From positions 310,001-374,000 of the forward strand of contig CAWICV010000002.1 of assembly GCA_963834705.1 (NCBI GenBank): 64,000 nt of DNA, read 5' to 3'. A program made the position numbers and the translations under genes. The stretch comes from RYN-230 sp963834705 (GTDB taxonomy: Bacteria; Actinomycetota; Actinomycetes; Streptosporangiales; Streptosporangiaceae). The notes beneath the pieces were generated by a model. That model made no database searches, was not told the DNA's origin, and was given only the letters and a program-made list of their open reading frames with translations. Within the stretch, counting starts at the first letter, position 1; every line of letters begins with the position of its first letter. This document shows positions 8,109 to 15,695 of the stretch, one piece after another.

Positions 8109-8332
8109 GGCGCGAACACTACCAATAACGATTCTTCCGGCAAGCCTCGTTACCGGGACGGTAAGCAACCCGAAATCGTTTAACGACGTTAGTACTTAGT
8201 TGCTAATCAATATTGAGGATAGCGCTGGCTCACGGCGAAGTGAGTTTCCTCCTTATCTGCCCTATGGATAGCGTCCTGTGGCTTTATGGTGAAGCACGGA
8301 AGGCACGCTTAGCGCAAGGAGATCGTCGAGGA
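8109..8332. promoter_or_regulatory. Divergent, AT-richer control region between the minus and plus Tad operons
   Basis: The only clearly AT-richer stretch in this part of the window. It holds inverted repeats TTAGTACTTAGTTGCTAA (8189-8206) and CTCACGGCGAAGTGAG (8229-8244) and must carry promoters for both directions. No sigma-type -35/-10 pair stands out. AAGGAG at 8316-8321 serves the plus-strand gene. Role as shared regulator site is inferred from position. Confidence 0.45.
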
Positions 8333-9163
8333 ATGCCACACGACCGGGGTGCCCCGCCCACCTCCGCGCCCCCATTCCCGCGGGGCCTGGCGGGCAGTGC
8401 GGACCAGCCGCCGGGCTGGGCGGAGCCGACCGCGCCCGGCGCGCGCCGGCTGCCGGGCCGGCCACGGCAACGCAGGCCCGCGCTGGCCGCGCTGGCCGTG
8501 CTGCTCATCCTGGGCGGCGCCCTGGCGGCCGGCTTCCTGGTGCTGCAGAGCGGTAAGCGGGTCACCGCGATCGAGATCTCCGCGCCGATCGGCGCGGGCC
8601 AGCAGATCCCGCTGAGCTCGATGCAGCAGGTACAGATCGCCGCCGACAGCGGCCTGGACTACGTGCCCTGGGCCGAGGCCGGCCAGGTCAGCCGGTTCTT
8701 CACGGTCAGCGCCATCCCGGCCGGCACGCTGCTGACCCGGGGCATGGTTGCGGCCACCGGGGTCTCGGTGACCGGGAAGGCCGTGCTCGGCCTGGCGCTC
8801 AAGGATGGGCAACTGCCCCGCGGCCTGCAGGACGGTGATCACGTCGCCATCTTCCAGGTCAGCGACGCGCAGGAGACCTGCCCCGGCGGGTCCGGTGGGC
8901 TGCTCACGGCGGACGCGCTGGTGCTGTCCGTCGGCACCCCGGCGGCGACGTCCGGCAGCCAGGCCCAGGCCGACGTCGAGGTCGCGGTCAACCCGGCCGA
9001 CGCGGGCGCGGTGGCCTGCAACGCGGCCAACGGCATCGCCGGCATCGCGGTGCTGCCCGGCGGCGGCACCGCGGGACTCGGCCCGGTGCGCGGCAGGACG
9101 GGCACGTCACCCACTCCCGGCAGCGGGACCGGCTCGGCGTCGCCCGGCGCCGGGACCGGCTGA
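8333..9163 (+). CDS. SAF-domain protein, CpaB/RcpC-like pilus assembly factor
   Basis: Probable membrane-anchored periplasmic-side component of the Tad secretion machine. 276 aa. A Pro-rich cytosolic head is followed by one membrane helix (ALAALAVLLILGGALAAGFL, about residues 49-68). A SAF-like domain comes next, with SAPIGAGQQIP, AIPAGTLLTRGMV and a second half DGDHVAIFQV. A Gly/Ser/Pro tail ends it. ATG at 8333 has AAGGAG 11 nt upstream; the longer frame from 8213 has no such site. It is followed one base later by the TadZ-like gene. CpaB normally starts Tad operons, which fits. Confidence 0.78.
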   Translation: MPHDRGAPPTSAPPFPRGLAGSADQPPGWAEPTAPGARRLPGRPRQRRPALAALAVLLILGGALAAGFLVLQSGKRVTAIEISAPIGAGQQIPLSSMQQVQIAADSGLDYVPWAEAGQVSRFFTVSAIPAGTLLTRGMVAATGVSVTGKAVLGLALKDGQLPRGLQDGDHVAIFQVSDAQETCPGGSGGLLTADALVLSVGTPAATSGSQAQADVEVAVNPADAGAVACNAANGIAGIAVLPGGGTAGLGPVRGRTGTSPTPGSGTGSASPGAGTG

Positions 9164-9164
9164 G

Positions 9165-10595
9165 ATGGCGCTGATCGCGGTGGCTGCAGACAAAGGCGCA
9201 CCCGGTGTCACCACCACGGCCACCGCGCTGGCCGCGGTCTGGCCCCGCCCCGTCGTGCTGGCCGAATGCGACCCGGCTGGCGGGGACATCGTGTACCGGC
9301 TGCCCGGCGCGCACGGCGGGCGCCTCGACCCGCGGCGCGGGCTGCTCAGCCTGGCCGTGGCCGCGCGGCACGGGCTCGAACCGGACCAGGTCTGGCAGCA
9401 CGCGCAGCGGCTGCGCGGCGGGCTCGACGTGCTGGCCGGGGTGCGCAACGCGGAGCAGGGCAGCGGCATCGAGCCGCTGTGGGGCCCGGTCGGCGACCTG
9501 CTGGCCAGGCTGCCCGGGGCCGACGTCATCGCGGACTGCGGCCGGCTCGGCCCGGACGGCCCGTACTACGAACTGCTGGCCCGGGCCGCCATCGTGGTCC
9601 TGATCATCCGGCCGAGCCTGGGCGAGGTGCTCCGGCTGCGGGACCGGGTGGCCACGGTGGCGCTGGCGGCCGGCCGCTGCGGCGGCCACGAGACCAGGGT
9701 CGGCGTGCTGGTGGTCGCCGACCGCTGCGGCCACCGCCGGGCGCTGGCCGAGGTACGGCAGGCGGTCGGCGGCGCGAACAGCCCAGTCGGCCTGGTCGCC
9801 GGGATCGCCTACGAGCCGAAGAGCGCGCAGCGGCTGCGCGGCGAATGGGGCGGCCGGCTGGACCGGTCGCTGTTCATCCGTACCGCCCGGGACGCCGCCG
9901 GCCAGCTGGCTGCGGACTGGGCCGGCGGGGCCGCGGCGCCCGCCGGGCAGCGGGCTGCGGACTGGGCCGGCGGGGCCGCGGCGCCCGCCGGGCAGCGGGC
10001 TGCGGACTGGGCCGGCGGGGCCGCGGCGCCCGCCGGGCAGCGGAGTACGGACTGGGCCGCCAACGGGACCGCGGCGCCCGCCGGGCCACGGAGTACGGAC
10101 TGGGCCGCCAGCGGGACCGCGGCCGCCGCCGGGCCGCGGGCCCGGGACCTGGAGCAGCGGGCGCACCACCCGGAGGCGGACCGGCCCCGGCCGCCGTGGC
10201 CGGACCCGGCCTGGCCCGGTCCAGCGGGCCCGGGCCCCGAACTGATCTGGCCGGGCGCGGCTGGCCCAGGCCCTGACCTGGCTGCTGGTCGGGTGGCTGC
10301 GGCCCGGGTGGCCGCGGATCAGCTGACCGTGGCCGAACTGAGCGCGGCCCAGGCCGCCGCGGCCCGGCTCGGCGCGGCCCAGGCGGCGGGCGGCTGGGCG
10401 ACGGCGGAGCGATCGGGCCCACTACCTCCCAGTTCAGCGCAGCCGGGCCGGCGCCGGGGCGCGTTCCGCTCCGGCGCCGGGCGCGGCACGGGCCGGAGCG
10501 TGGGGCGGGGCCGCCACGCGGGTGGCCCCGCCGGACCTGAGGTGGATCCCGGGGCGGCCGCGCCGAGCCGCCGGGCCCGGCCGCGGGGGTGGTGA
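9165..10595 (+). CDS. TadZ/CpaE-like MinD-family ATPase with repeat-rich tail
   Basis: Likely localises the Tad machine at the membrane. 476 aa. Residues 1-240 form a ParA/MinD-type domain: deviant P-loop DKGAPGVTTTATALA (residues 9-23), ECDPAGGDIVYRL, IADCGRLGPDGP and VLIIRPSLGEVLRLRDR. The P-loop matches the atypical forms seen in CpaE/TadZ. The C-terminal half is low complexity: five units of about 16 residues of the ADWAGGAAAPAGQR type, then Pro/Ala/Gly-rich sequence. ATG at 9165 begins one base after the previous stop. The tail is unusual for the family. Confidence 0.8.
   Translation: MALIAVAADKGAPGVTTTATALAAVWPRPVVLAECDPAGGDIVYRLPGAHGGRLDPRRGLLSLAVAARHGLEPDQVWQHAQRLRGGLDVLAGVRNAEQGSGIEPLWGPVGDLLARLPGADVIADCGRLGPDGPYYELLARAAIVVLIIRPSLGEVLRLRDRVATVALAAGRCGGHETRVGVLVVADRCGHRRALAEVRQAVGGANSPVGLVAGIAYEPKSAQRLRGEWGGRLDRSLFIRTARDAAGQLAADWAGGAAAPAGQRAADWAGGAAAPAGQRAADWAGGAAAPAGQRSTDWAANGTAAPAGPRSTDWAASGTAAAAGPRARDLEQRAHHPEADRPRPPWPDPAWPGPAGPGPELIWPGAAGPGPDLAAGRVAAARVAADQLTVAELSAAQAAAARLGAAQAAGGWATAERSGPLPPSSAQPGRRRGAFRSGAGRGTGRSVGRGRHAGGPAGPEVDPGAAAPSRRARPRGW
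9907..10140. repeat. Five tandem units of 48-51 bp in the TadZ-like gene
   Basis: Three identical 48-bp units (encoding RAADWAGGAAAPAGQ-type blocks) are followed by two diverged 51-bp units (STDWAANGTAAPAGPR type). All lengths are multiples of three, so the array is read in frame. Identity of the first three units suggests recent duplication. Confidence 0.9.
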
Positions 10596-10599
10596 CGGC

Positions 10600-11898
10600 G
10601 TGGACCACACCCTGGTCAAGCGACTGCGCAGCGAGGTCGGCGACCGGCTGGCCGGGCAGCGGCGGCAGGACGCGGCGGCGGCTCTGGCCCCGATGTCCGG
10701 CGAGGACGAGCGGCAATTCGCCCGCGCGCTCATCACCCAGGTGCTGGAGGATCACGCGCGCAACGAGATAACCGCCGGCCGGGCGCCGCCGAACGCGCAG
10801 GACGAAGAGGAACTCGCGGCGGCCGTGCACGCGGCCCTGTTCGGCGTCGGGCGGCTGCAGCCGCTGCTGGACGACCCGCACCTTGAGAACATCGACATCA
10901 ACGGCTGTGACCGGGTCTTCCTGAGCTACGCCGACGGACGTGAGGTGCTGGCCGATCCGGTCGCCGATACCGACGAGGAACTGGTCGAGCTGATCCAGGT
11001 GCTGGCCGCCTACTCCGGGCTGTCCAGCCGCCCGTTCGACACAGCCAACCCGCAGCTGGACCTCCGGCTGCCGGACGGGGCCCGGCTGTCCGCGGTGATG
11101 GACGTGACGCAGCGCCCGGCGGTGTCCATCCGGCGTGCCCGGATGGGCAAGGTGTTCCTGGCCGACCTGGTCGGCAACGGCACCCTGCTGCCCGAGGCGG
11201 CCACGTTCCTGGCCGCCGCCACCGCCGCCCGGAAGAACATCATGATCGCGGGCGCGACCAACGCCGGGAAGACCACCCTGCTCCGCGCGATCGTCAACCA
11301 GATCCCGCCGGGCGAGCGGCTGATCACCGTGGAGCGCGCCCTGGAACTGGGCATCGACCACGTTCCCGACCTGCACCCGAACGTGGTCGCGTGCGAGGAA
11401 CGGCTGCCCAACTCCGAGGGCCAGGGCGCCATCACCATGGCCGATCTGGTCCGCCGGTCGCTGCGGATGAACCCGAGCCGGGTCATCGTCGGCGAGGTGC
11501 TCGGCGACGAGATCGTCACCATGCTCAACGCGATGTCGCAGGGCAACGACGGCTCGCTGTCCACCATCCACGCGAACTCGTCGGCGGAGGTGTTCAACCG
11601 TATCGCCACCTACGCCATCCAGTCCGCCGAGCGGCTCCCGGTGGAAGCGACGCACATGCTGATCGCGGGCGCCATCGACTTCGTGGTGTTCATCGAGAAG
11701 CGCAACGAGTACGCCGGGGGCGGCCGGCTGCGCCGGTTCGTGAGCAGCATCCGTGAGGTCACCGGCGTGGACGGCCGGGTGCTGTCCAACGAGGCGTTCA
11801 GCCCGGGCCCGGATGGCCGCGCGGTGCCGCACGCCCCGGTGTCCTGCCTGGCCGAACTGACCGAGCACGGCTACGAGCCAGCCGGGGGTGGCTGGTGA
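10600..11898 (+). CDS. tadA: Tad secretion ATPase TadA/CpaF
   Basis: Cytosolic hexameric ATPase of the type II/IV secretion family that powers pilus assembly. 432 aa. Walker A is GATNAGKTTLL (from residue 218), Walker B region is RVIVGEVLGDE (about 294), His-box STIHANSS follows. The N-terminal helical domain and NIDINGCDRVFL are typical of CpaF. GTG at 10600 lies 5 nt after the tadZ stop; a frame from 10522 overlaps tadZ and has no support. Its stop overlaps the tadB start (GTGA). Confidence 0.94.
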   Translation: MDHTLVKRLRSEVGDRLAGQRRQDAAAALAPMSGEDERQFARALITQVLEDHARNEITAGRAPPNAQDEEELAAAVHAALFGVGRLQPLLDDPHLENIDINGCDRVFLSYADGREVLADPVADTDEELVELIQVLAAYSGLSSRPFDTANPQLDLRLPDGARLSAVMDVTQRPAVSIRRARMGKVFLADLVGNGTLLPEAATFLAAATAARKNIMIAGATNAGKTTLLRAIVNQIPPGERLITVERALELGIDHVPDLHPNVVACEERLPNSEGQGAITMADLVRRSLRMNPSRVIVGEVLGDEIVTMLNAMSQGNDGSLSTIHANSSAEVFNRIATYAIQSAERLPVEATHMLIAGAIDFVVFIEKRNEYAGGGRLRRFVSSIREVTGVDGRVLSNEAFSPGPDGRAVPHAPVSCLAELTEHGYEPAGGGW

Positions 11899-12815
11899 AC
11901 AGCCTGTTCGCGGCGGCACCGCTGCTCGCCGTCATGCTCGGCGCGGTGGCCGGCGGCGGCCTGTTCCTGCTGCTGGCCGCGCTGCGCGGCGGGCCGGCCC
12001 GGCCGGGCGGCAGCCGGGCCGGGAAGCTCGACCGCCAGCTGCGTGGGCTGGCCGGCCCGCGCGGCGCACTGGCCGTGCTGGCCGCGCTGCTGGTGCTGCT
12101 GGCCACCGGGTGGGTGGTCGGCGCGATCGGGGTGGCGCTGCTCATCCTGGCCTGGCGGACGCTCGGTGGCGCCGTCGCCGAGCGGCGCAGCATGGCCCGG
12201 CTGGAAGCGCTGGCCACCTGGACCGAGTCGCTACGCGACACGATCGCCGGGGCGGTGGGTCTTGAGCAGGCCATTCCGGCCTCGCTGCGGGCGGCCGGCC
12301 CGTCGCTGCGCGACCCGCTGGCCCGGCTGGTGGACCGGCTGCACACCCGGCTGCCGATGCCGGACGCGCTGCGCAGGTTCGCGGATGAGCTGGACGACCC
12401 GGGCGCCGACCTGATCATCGCCGCGCTGATCATCAACGCCCGGCTGCGCGGCCCCGGGCTCCGTGACTTGCTCGGCGCGCTGTCCGCCTCGGTTCGTGAG
12501 GAGCTGGACATGCGGCGCAAGGTCAACGCGGAACGCCGGTCCACCCGGCGCAGCGCGCAGATCGTGGTCGGTGTGTCGGTTGGCCTGGCCCTCGGGCTGG
12601 CCGTGTTCAACCGGAGCTACGTGCACACCTATGACAGCCCGCTCGGCCAGCTGGTGCTGGCCATGGTGGTCGCGCTGTATGCGGGTGGCTTCGTCTGGAT
12701 GCGCCGGCTGGCCACGTTCGAGACGCCGCAGCGGCTGCTGCTCGGTCCAGGGCCGGGCCGGCCGGACCGCGCGGACCTTGACCCCGGCCCCGCCCGGCCT
12801 GGAGCGCGGTCGTGA
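11895..12815 (+). CDS. tadB: Tad inner-membrane platform protein TadB
   Basis: Type II secretion F-domain protein forming half of the membrane platform of the Tad machine. 306 aa with N-terminal helices (AVMLGAVAGGGLFLLLAAL; LAVLAALLVLLATGWVVGAIGVALLILAW region) and a C-terminal pair around IVVGVSVGLALGLAVF and LVLAMVVALYAGGFVW. The central T2SSF region contains ADELDDPGADLIIAALIINA. GTG start overlaps the tadA stop and its own stop overlaps tadC, so all three are coupled. Confidence 0.9.
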   Translation: MNSLFAAAPLLAVMLGAVAGGGLFLLLAALRGGPARPGGSRAGKLDRQLRGLAGPRGALAVLAALLVLLATGWVVGAIGVALLILAWRTLGGAVAERRSMARLEALATWTESLRDTIAGAVGLEQAIPASLRAAGPSLRDPLARLVDRLHTRLPMPDALRRFADELDDPGADLIIAALIINARLRGPGLRDLLGALSASVREELDMRRKVNAERRSTRRSAQIVVGVSVGLALGLAVFNRSYVHTYDSPLGQLVLAMVVALYAGGFVWMRRLATFETPQRLLLGPGPGRPDRADLDPGPARPGARS

Positions 12816-13708
12816 CCCGGGCCGTGCTGGCCGGGGCGCTGGCCGGCGCCGGGCTGTTCCTGTTCCTGCTGGCGCTGCTGCCTAGGCGGCCCAGCCTGGC
12901 CCGCCAGGTGGCCACGTTCGACGGGCCGCGCCTGCCGCCGCTCCGGGCCGGTGACGGCCAGCCGGACGGCCGGGTCCGCTGGCGGCTCGGCCGGGCGCTG
13001 GCCGCGTTCTGCGCGGAGCAGGGCTGGGAGTTCCCGTCGCTCCGGGCCAACCTGTCCATCATCGGCCGGTCGTTCGAGAACTTCCTGGCCACCAAGGTGC
13101 TGCTGGGCCTGTTCGGGCTGCTGCTCGGCCCCCTGCTGCTGGCGCTGTTCGGGCTGGCCCGGCTGCGCATCCCAGTGGTCATCCCGGTCTGGCTCGGCCT
13201 GGCCGTCGGCGGCGCCTTCTTCTTCCTGCCCGACCTGGAGGTCAAGCAGCAGGCCGATGCCCGGCGCCGGGACTTCCGGCACGCCATCGGCGCCTTCCTC
13301 GACCTGGTCTCGATGAACCTGTCTGGCGGCCGGGGCGTCCCCGAGGCGCTGATGGCGGCCAGCGAGATCAGCTCCGGCTGGGCGCTGTGGCGGCTGCGTG
13401 ACGCGCTGGCCAACGCCCGGATCACCGGCCAGACGCCGTGGCAGGCGCTGGGCGCGCTGGGCGAGGAGGTGCGGGTGGACGAACTGCGCGACCTGGCCGC
13501 CGCGCTCAGCCTGGTGGCCGACGACGGGGCCAAGGTGCGCGAGTCGCTGACCGCTCGCGCGGCCAGCCTGCGCCGCCGGGAACTCGCCGATCTCGAAGGC
13601 CAGGCGGGCGAGAAATCCCAGTCGATGCTGGTCGCGCAGATGCTGCTGTGCGCCGGATTCCTGATCTTCCTCACCTACCCCGTGGTCGGGGTACTGCTCG
13701 GCACCTGA
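12812..13708 (+). CDS. tadC: Tad inner-membrane platform protein TadC
   Basis: Second T2SSF-domain platform protein. 298 aa. One N-terminal helix, a central pair (VLLGLFGLLLGPLLLALFGL and the following VVIPVWLGLAVGGAFFFLP), the T2SSF core with AIGAFLDLVSMNLSGGRGVPEAL, and a C-terminal helix MLLCAGFLIFLTYPVVGVLL. GTG at 12812 overlaps the tadB stop. A 15-bp gap with GGAGG separates it from the pilin gene. Confidence 0.9.
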   Translation: MTRAVLAGALAGAGLFLFLLALLPRRPSLARQVATFDGPRLPPLRAGDGQPDGRVRWRLGRALAAFCAEQGWEFPSLRANLSIIGRSFENFLATKVLLGLFGLLLGPLLLALFGLARLRIPVVIPVWLGLAVGGAFFFLPDLEVKQQADARRRDFRHAIGAFLDLVSMNLSGGRGVPEALMAASEISSGWALWRLRDALANARITGQTPWQALGALGEEVRVDELRDLAAALSLVADDGAKVRESLTARAASLRRRELADLEGQAGEKSQSMLVAQMLLCAGFLIFLTYPVVGVLLGT

Positions 13709-13723
13709 GATTGGAGGACGCAG

Positions 13724-13936
13724 ATGGGAAGCATGCACGCGAGGCTCGATTTCCTGTGCGCATTCCTGGGCACCCGGCTGGCCCGGCTGCGCGCGGCCCG
13801 GCAGCACGGGGATCGCGGCGCATCCGCGGTCGAGCTGGCCATCATCACCGCCGTCATCATCGGCATCGCTGGAATCGTGCTGGCCGCCATCAATATCTTC
13901 GTCACGAACGAGAGCGCGAAGATCAGCGGCGGCTGA
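13724..13936 (+). CDS. Flp/Tad pilin-like small protein
   Basis: Probable major pilin. 70 aa: a charged 34-residue leader ending in HGDRG, then ASAVELAIITAVIIGIAGIV as the hydrophobic class III pilin helix with Glu at mature position 5. Cleavage after Gly by the A24 peptidase at 5712-6422 is expected. ATG has GGAGG 8 nt upstream. The mature part is only about 36 residues, typical of Flp-type pilins. Its TGA overlaps an ATG at 13936 (TGATG), the likely original start of the next gene. Confidence 0.82.
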   Translation: MGSMHARLDFLCAFLGTRLARLRAARQHGDRGASAVELAIITAVIIGIAGIVLAAINIFVTNESAKISGG

Positions 13937-13989
13937 TGTCAAGCGACCGCCGCGGCTGGCCGCGGCTCGACGCGCCGCGGCGACCAGGG

Positions 13990-14262
13990 GGTCCTGAGAC
14001 TCGTCCGCCCGAGATCGCGGCGGCGTGCCGCCGCTTGGCGCGCAGCGGCGATCGAGGGCTGAGCCCGCACGGCCGGGCTCCGCCGGCCTCGGCGCGCAGC
14101 GGCGATCGGCGCCTCAGCCCGGACGGCCGGCTCCGCCGGCCTCGCCGCGCAGCGGGGATCGGATGCTGAGCCCGGACGGCCGGCCCGGCCGGCCTCGGCG
14201 CGCAGCGGCGATCGGGGGGTTCCGGGGGGTCGTCCCCCCGGGCCAACACCGCCCCCCCGGGC
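13990..14262. repeat. GC-rich mosaic repeat cluster between pilin and tadE
   Basis: Several imperfect copies of GCGCGCAGCGGCGATCGGGG, each joined to CTGAGCCCGGACGGCCGG-like spacers, end in a palindrome of the form GGGGTTCCGGGGGGTCGTCCCCCCGGG near 14215-14242. The same family recurs at 15129-15261 and, in opposite orientation, at 47420-47450. An open frame from ATG 13936 reads through the repeats to a stop at 14169 but has no protein-like features. Confidence 0.85.
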
Positions 14263-14299
14263 TAACACCGAGCGCGGCTCCAGCGCGGTCGAACTGGCC

Positions 14300-14674
14300 G
14301 TGCTGGCTCCGGCGCTGATGCTGATGTGCATGCTCATCCTGCAGTTCGGGCTGTGGTTCAACGCCCGCCAGGCCGCGCTGGCCGCGGCCCAGGCCGGCGC
14401 GCTGGTGGCCCGGGAGCAGGCGGCCACCAACCCGGACTGGGCGGGCGCGGCGCAGGGCGCCGCGGCCCGCTATTACGACGGCCTGCACACCAGCTTGCTC
14501 GGCCGCCTGACCGCGCACACCTCCGGAAACCCCCGGACCGCGGTGTTCGTCACGGTGCGCGGTCCGCTGGCCTATTCGGTGTTCGGTTTCTTCGGGCTGA
14601 ACCTGACGATTTCGGCCACGGCTGGCGGCCCGGTGGAATGCTTCCGGCCGCCCGGCCAGGCGGGCTGCGGATGA
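14300..14674 (+). CDS. TadE-like pseudopilin, probable 5' frame break
   Basis: Minor pilin-like membrane protein of the Tad system. From GTG 14300 it reads MLAPALMLMCMLILQFGLW and a short soluble domain of about 100 residues, 124 aa in total. The expected prepilin motif ERGSSAVELAVLAP is encoded in the same frame just upstream (14270-14311). No ATG, GTG or TTG occurs in that frame back to the pilin gene. The natural start is probably ATG 13936, overlapping the pilin stop but in another frame, which implies an indel in the GC-rich repeats. Its TGA overlaps the next start (ATGATG). Confidence 0.72.
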   Translation: MLAPALMLMCMLILQFGLWFNARQAALAAAQAGALVAREQAATNPDWAGAAQGAAARYYDGLHTSLLGRLTAHTSGNPRTAVFVTVRGPLAYSVFGFFGLNLTISATAGGPVECFRPPGQAGCG

Positions 14675-15108
14675 TGCGCGGGCAGCGCGGCTCGATGAGC
14701 GTCGAGCTGGTCATCATCACGCCCGGCCTGATCCTGTTGCTCTTGCTGGTCGGCGCGGCGGGCCGGGTGGTGGAGGCGCAGGGGCACCTGGACGGCGCGG
14801 CCAGGGACGCGGCCCGGGCCGCCTCCCTGGCCCAGTCCGCGCCACAGGCCAGCCAGGCCGCGCTGCAGGCGGCCCAGGCCGATCTGGGCGCCACCAGCTG
14901 GTGCGCGACGGGCAGCGTACAGGCCCAGGTGGGCGGGTTCCCGGCGGCGGGCCAGGCGGCCCAGCCCGGTGCGGCGGTGACCGTGACGGTGAGCTGCGAC
15001 GTGAACATGACCCCGTTCGGCCTGCTCGGCTTCCACCCCACCACGGTCTTCAGCAGTCAGGCGGTCGCCCCGCTGGACGTCTTCACCTGCCGGGCGCCGG
15101 GATGCTGA
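14671..15108 (+). CDS. TadE-family pseudopilin
   Basis: Membrane-anchored minor pilin-like protein. 145 aa: short leader MMRGQRGS, then MSVELVIITPGLILLLLLVG as prepilin-type helix with Glu, then a soluble domain rich in Ala/Gln with several cysteines (SWCATG, VSCDVN, TCRAPGC). ATG at 14671 overlaps the previous stop. Its own stop overlaps the ATG of the next gene at 15102. Confidence 0.85.
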   Translation: MMRGQRGSMSVELVIITPGLILLLLLVGAAGRVVEAQGHLDGAARDAARAASLAQSAPQASQAALQAAQADLGATSWCATGSVQAQVGGFPAAGQAAQPGAAVTVTVSCDVNMTPFGLLGFHPTTVFSSQAVAPLDVFTCRAPGC

Positions 15109-15695
15109 GCGTGGGGCCGCCCTGCCGGGTGCGTGCCGCCGCTCGGCGCGGAGCGGCGATCGGGGGGTTCCGGGGGGTCGCCCCCCCTCTGCCGCGGCGG
15201 CGTGCCGCCGCTCGGCGCGGAGCGGCGATCGGGGGGTTCCGGGGGGTCGCCCCCCCGGGTCAGCAGGGCTCGGTGGCCGTGTTCACCGTGATCTTCGCGA
15301 TCGCGGTGGTCGTACTCACCGCGCTGATCGTGGACGGCGGCGTGGCTATGAACGCCCGGGAGCGCGCCGCGGACATCGCCGGGCAGGCCGCCCGGGCCGC
15401 CGCGGACGACATCGACGTGGCCGCGCTGCGCACTACCGGGGTGGCCACCATCGGCCCGGGCGCGTGCACGCTGGCCGGCCAGCTGGTGCAGCAGTACGCC
15501 GCCGGGTCAACCACCGGCGTGGACGCGGTGACCAGTGCCGCGATGAACGGCTGCCAGGTGGGTGCGGACACCGCCACCGTCCAGGTCACCATCACCACCC
15601 GGCCCCTGATCCCCGGGGTGCTGGGTGACTTCACCGAGACCGCGCAGGAGAGCGCCACCGCGCAATGCGGGATCAACCAGGGAGCACTGTGCTGA
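15102..15695 (+). CDS. TadG-like secreted/membrane protein with repeat-encoded leader
   Basis: Putative pilus assembly protein with a TadE/TadG N-terminal helix. 197 aa. The first 52 residues are encoded by two copies of the GC-rich repeat and read RRGAAIGGFRGVAPP twice. Then follow QQGSVAVFTVIFAIAVVVLT, a helix with the ALIVDGGVAMNARERAADIA motif typical of TadG-like proteins, and a soluble domain with conserved Cys pairs. ATG at 15102 is the only start coupled to the previous stop. The repeat-derived leader is unusual, as it replaces the normal short charged leader. Confidence 0.8.
   Translation: MLSVGPPCRVRAAARRGAAIGGFRGVAPPLPRRRAAARRGAAIGGFRGVAPPGQQGSVAVFTVIFAIAVVVLTALIVDGGVAMNARERAADIAGQAARAAADDIDVAALRTTGVATIGPGACTLAGQLVQQYAAGSTTGVDAVTSAAMNGCQVGADTATVQVTITTRPLIPGVLGDFTETAQESATAQCGINQGALC
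15129..15261. repeat. Two copies of a 60-bp GC-rich palindromic repeat
   Basis: Each copy has GTGCCGCCGCTCGGCGCGGA, then GCGGCGATCGGGGGGTTCCG and GGGGGTCGCCCCCC. The end forms a strong hairpin (CCGGGGGG, loop TCG, CCCCCCGG in the second copy). The two copies are nearly identical, and the first lies about 60 bp before the second. They sit in frame within the TadG-like gene. Confidence 0.9.

Noticed and set aside
13936..14169. 77-codon frame starting at the pilin stop
   Set aside because: It reads only the GC-rich repeats and ends abruptly; treated as the broken 5' part of tadE.
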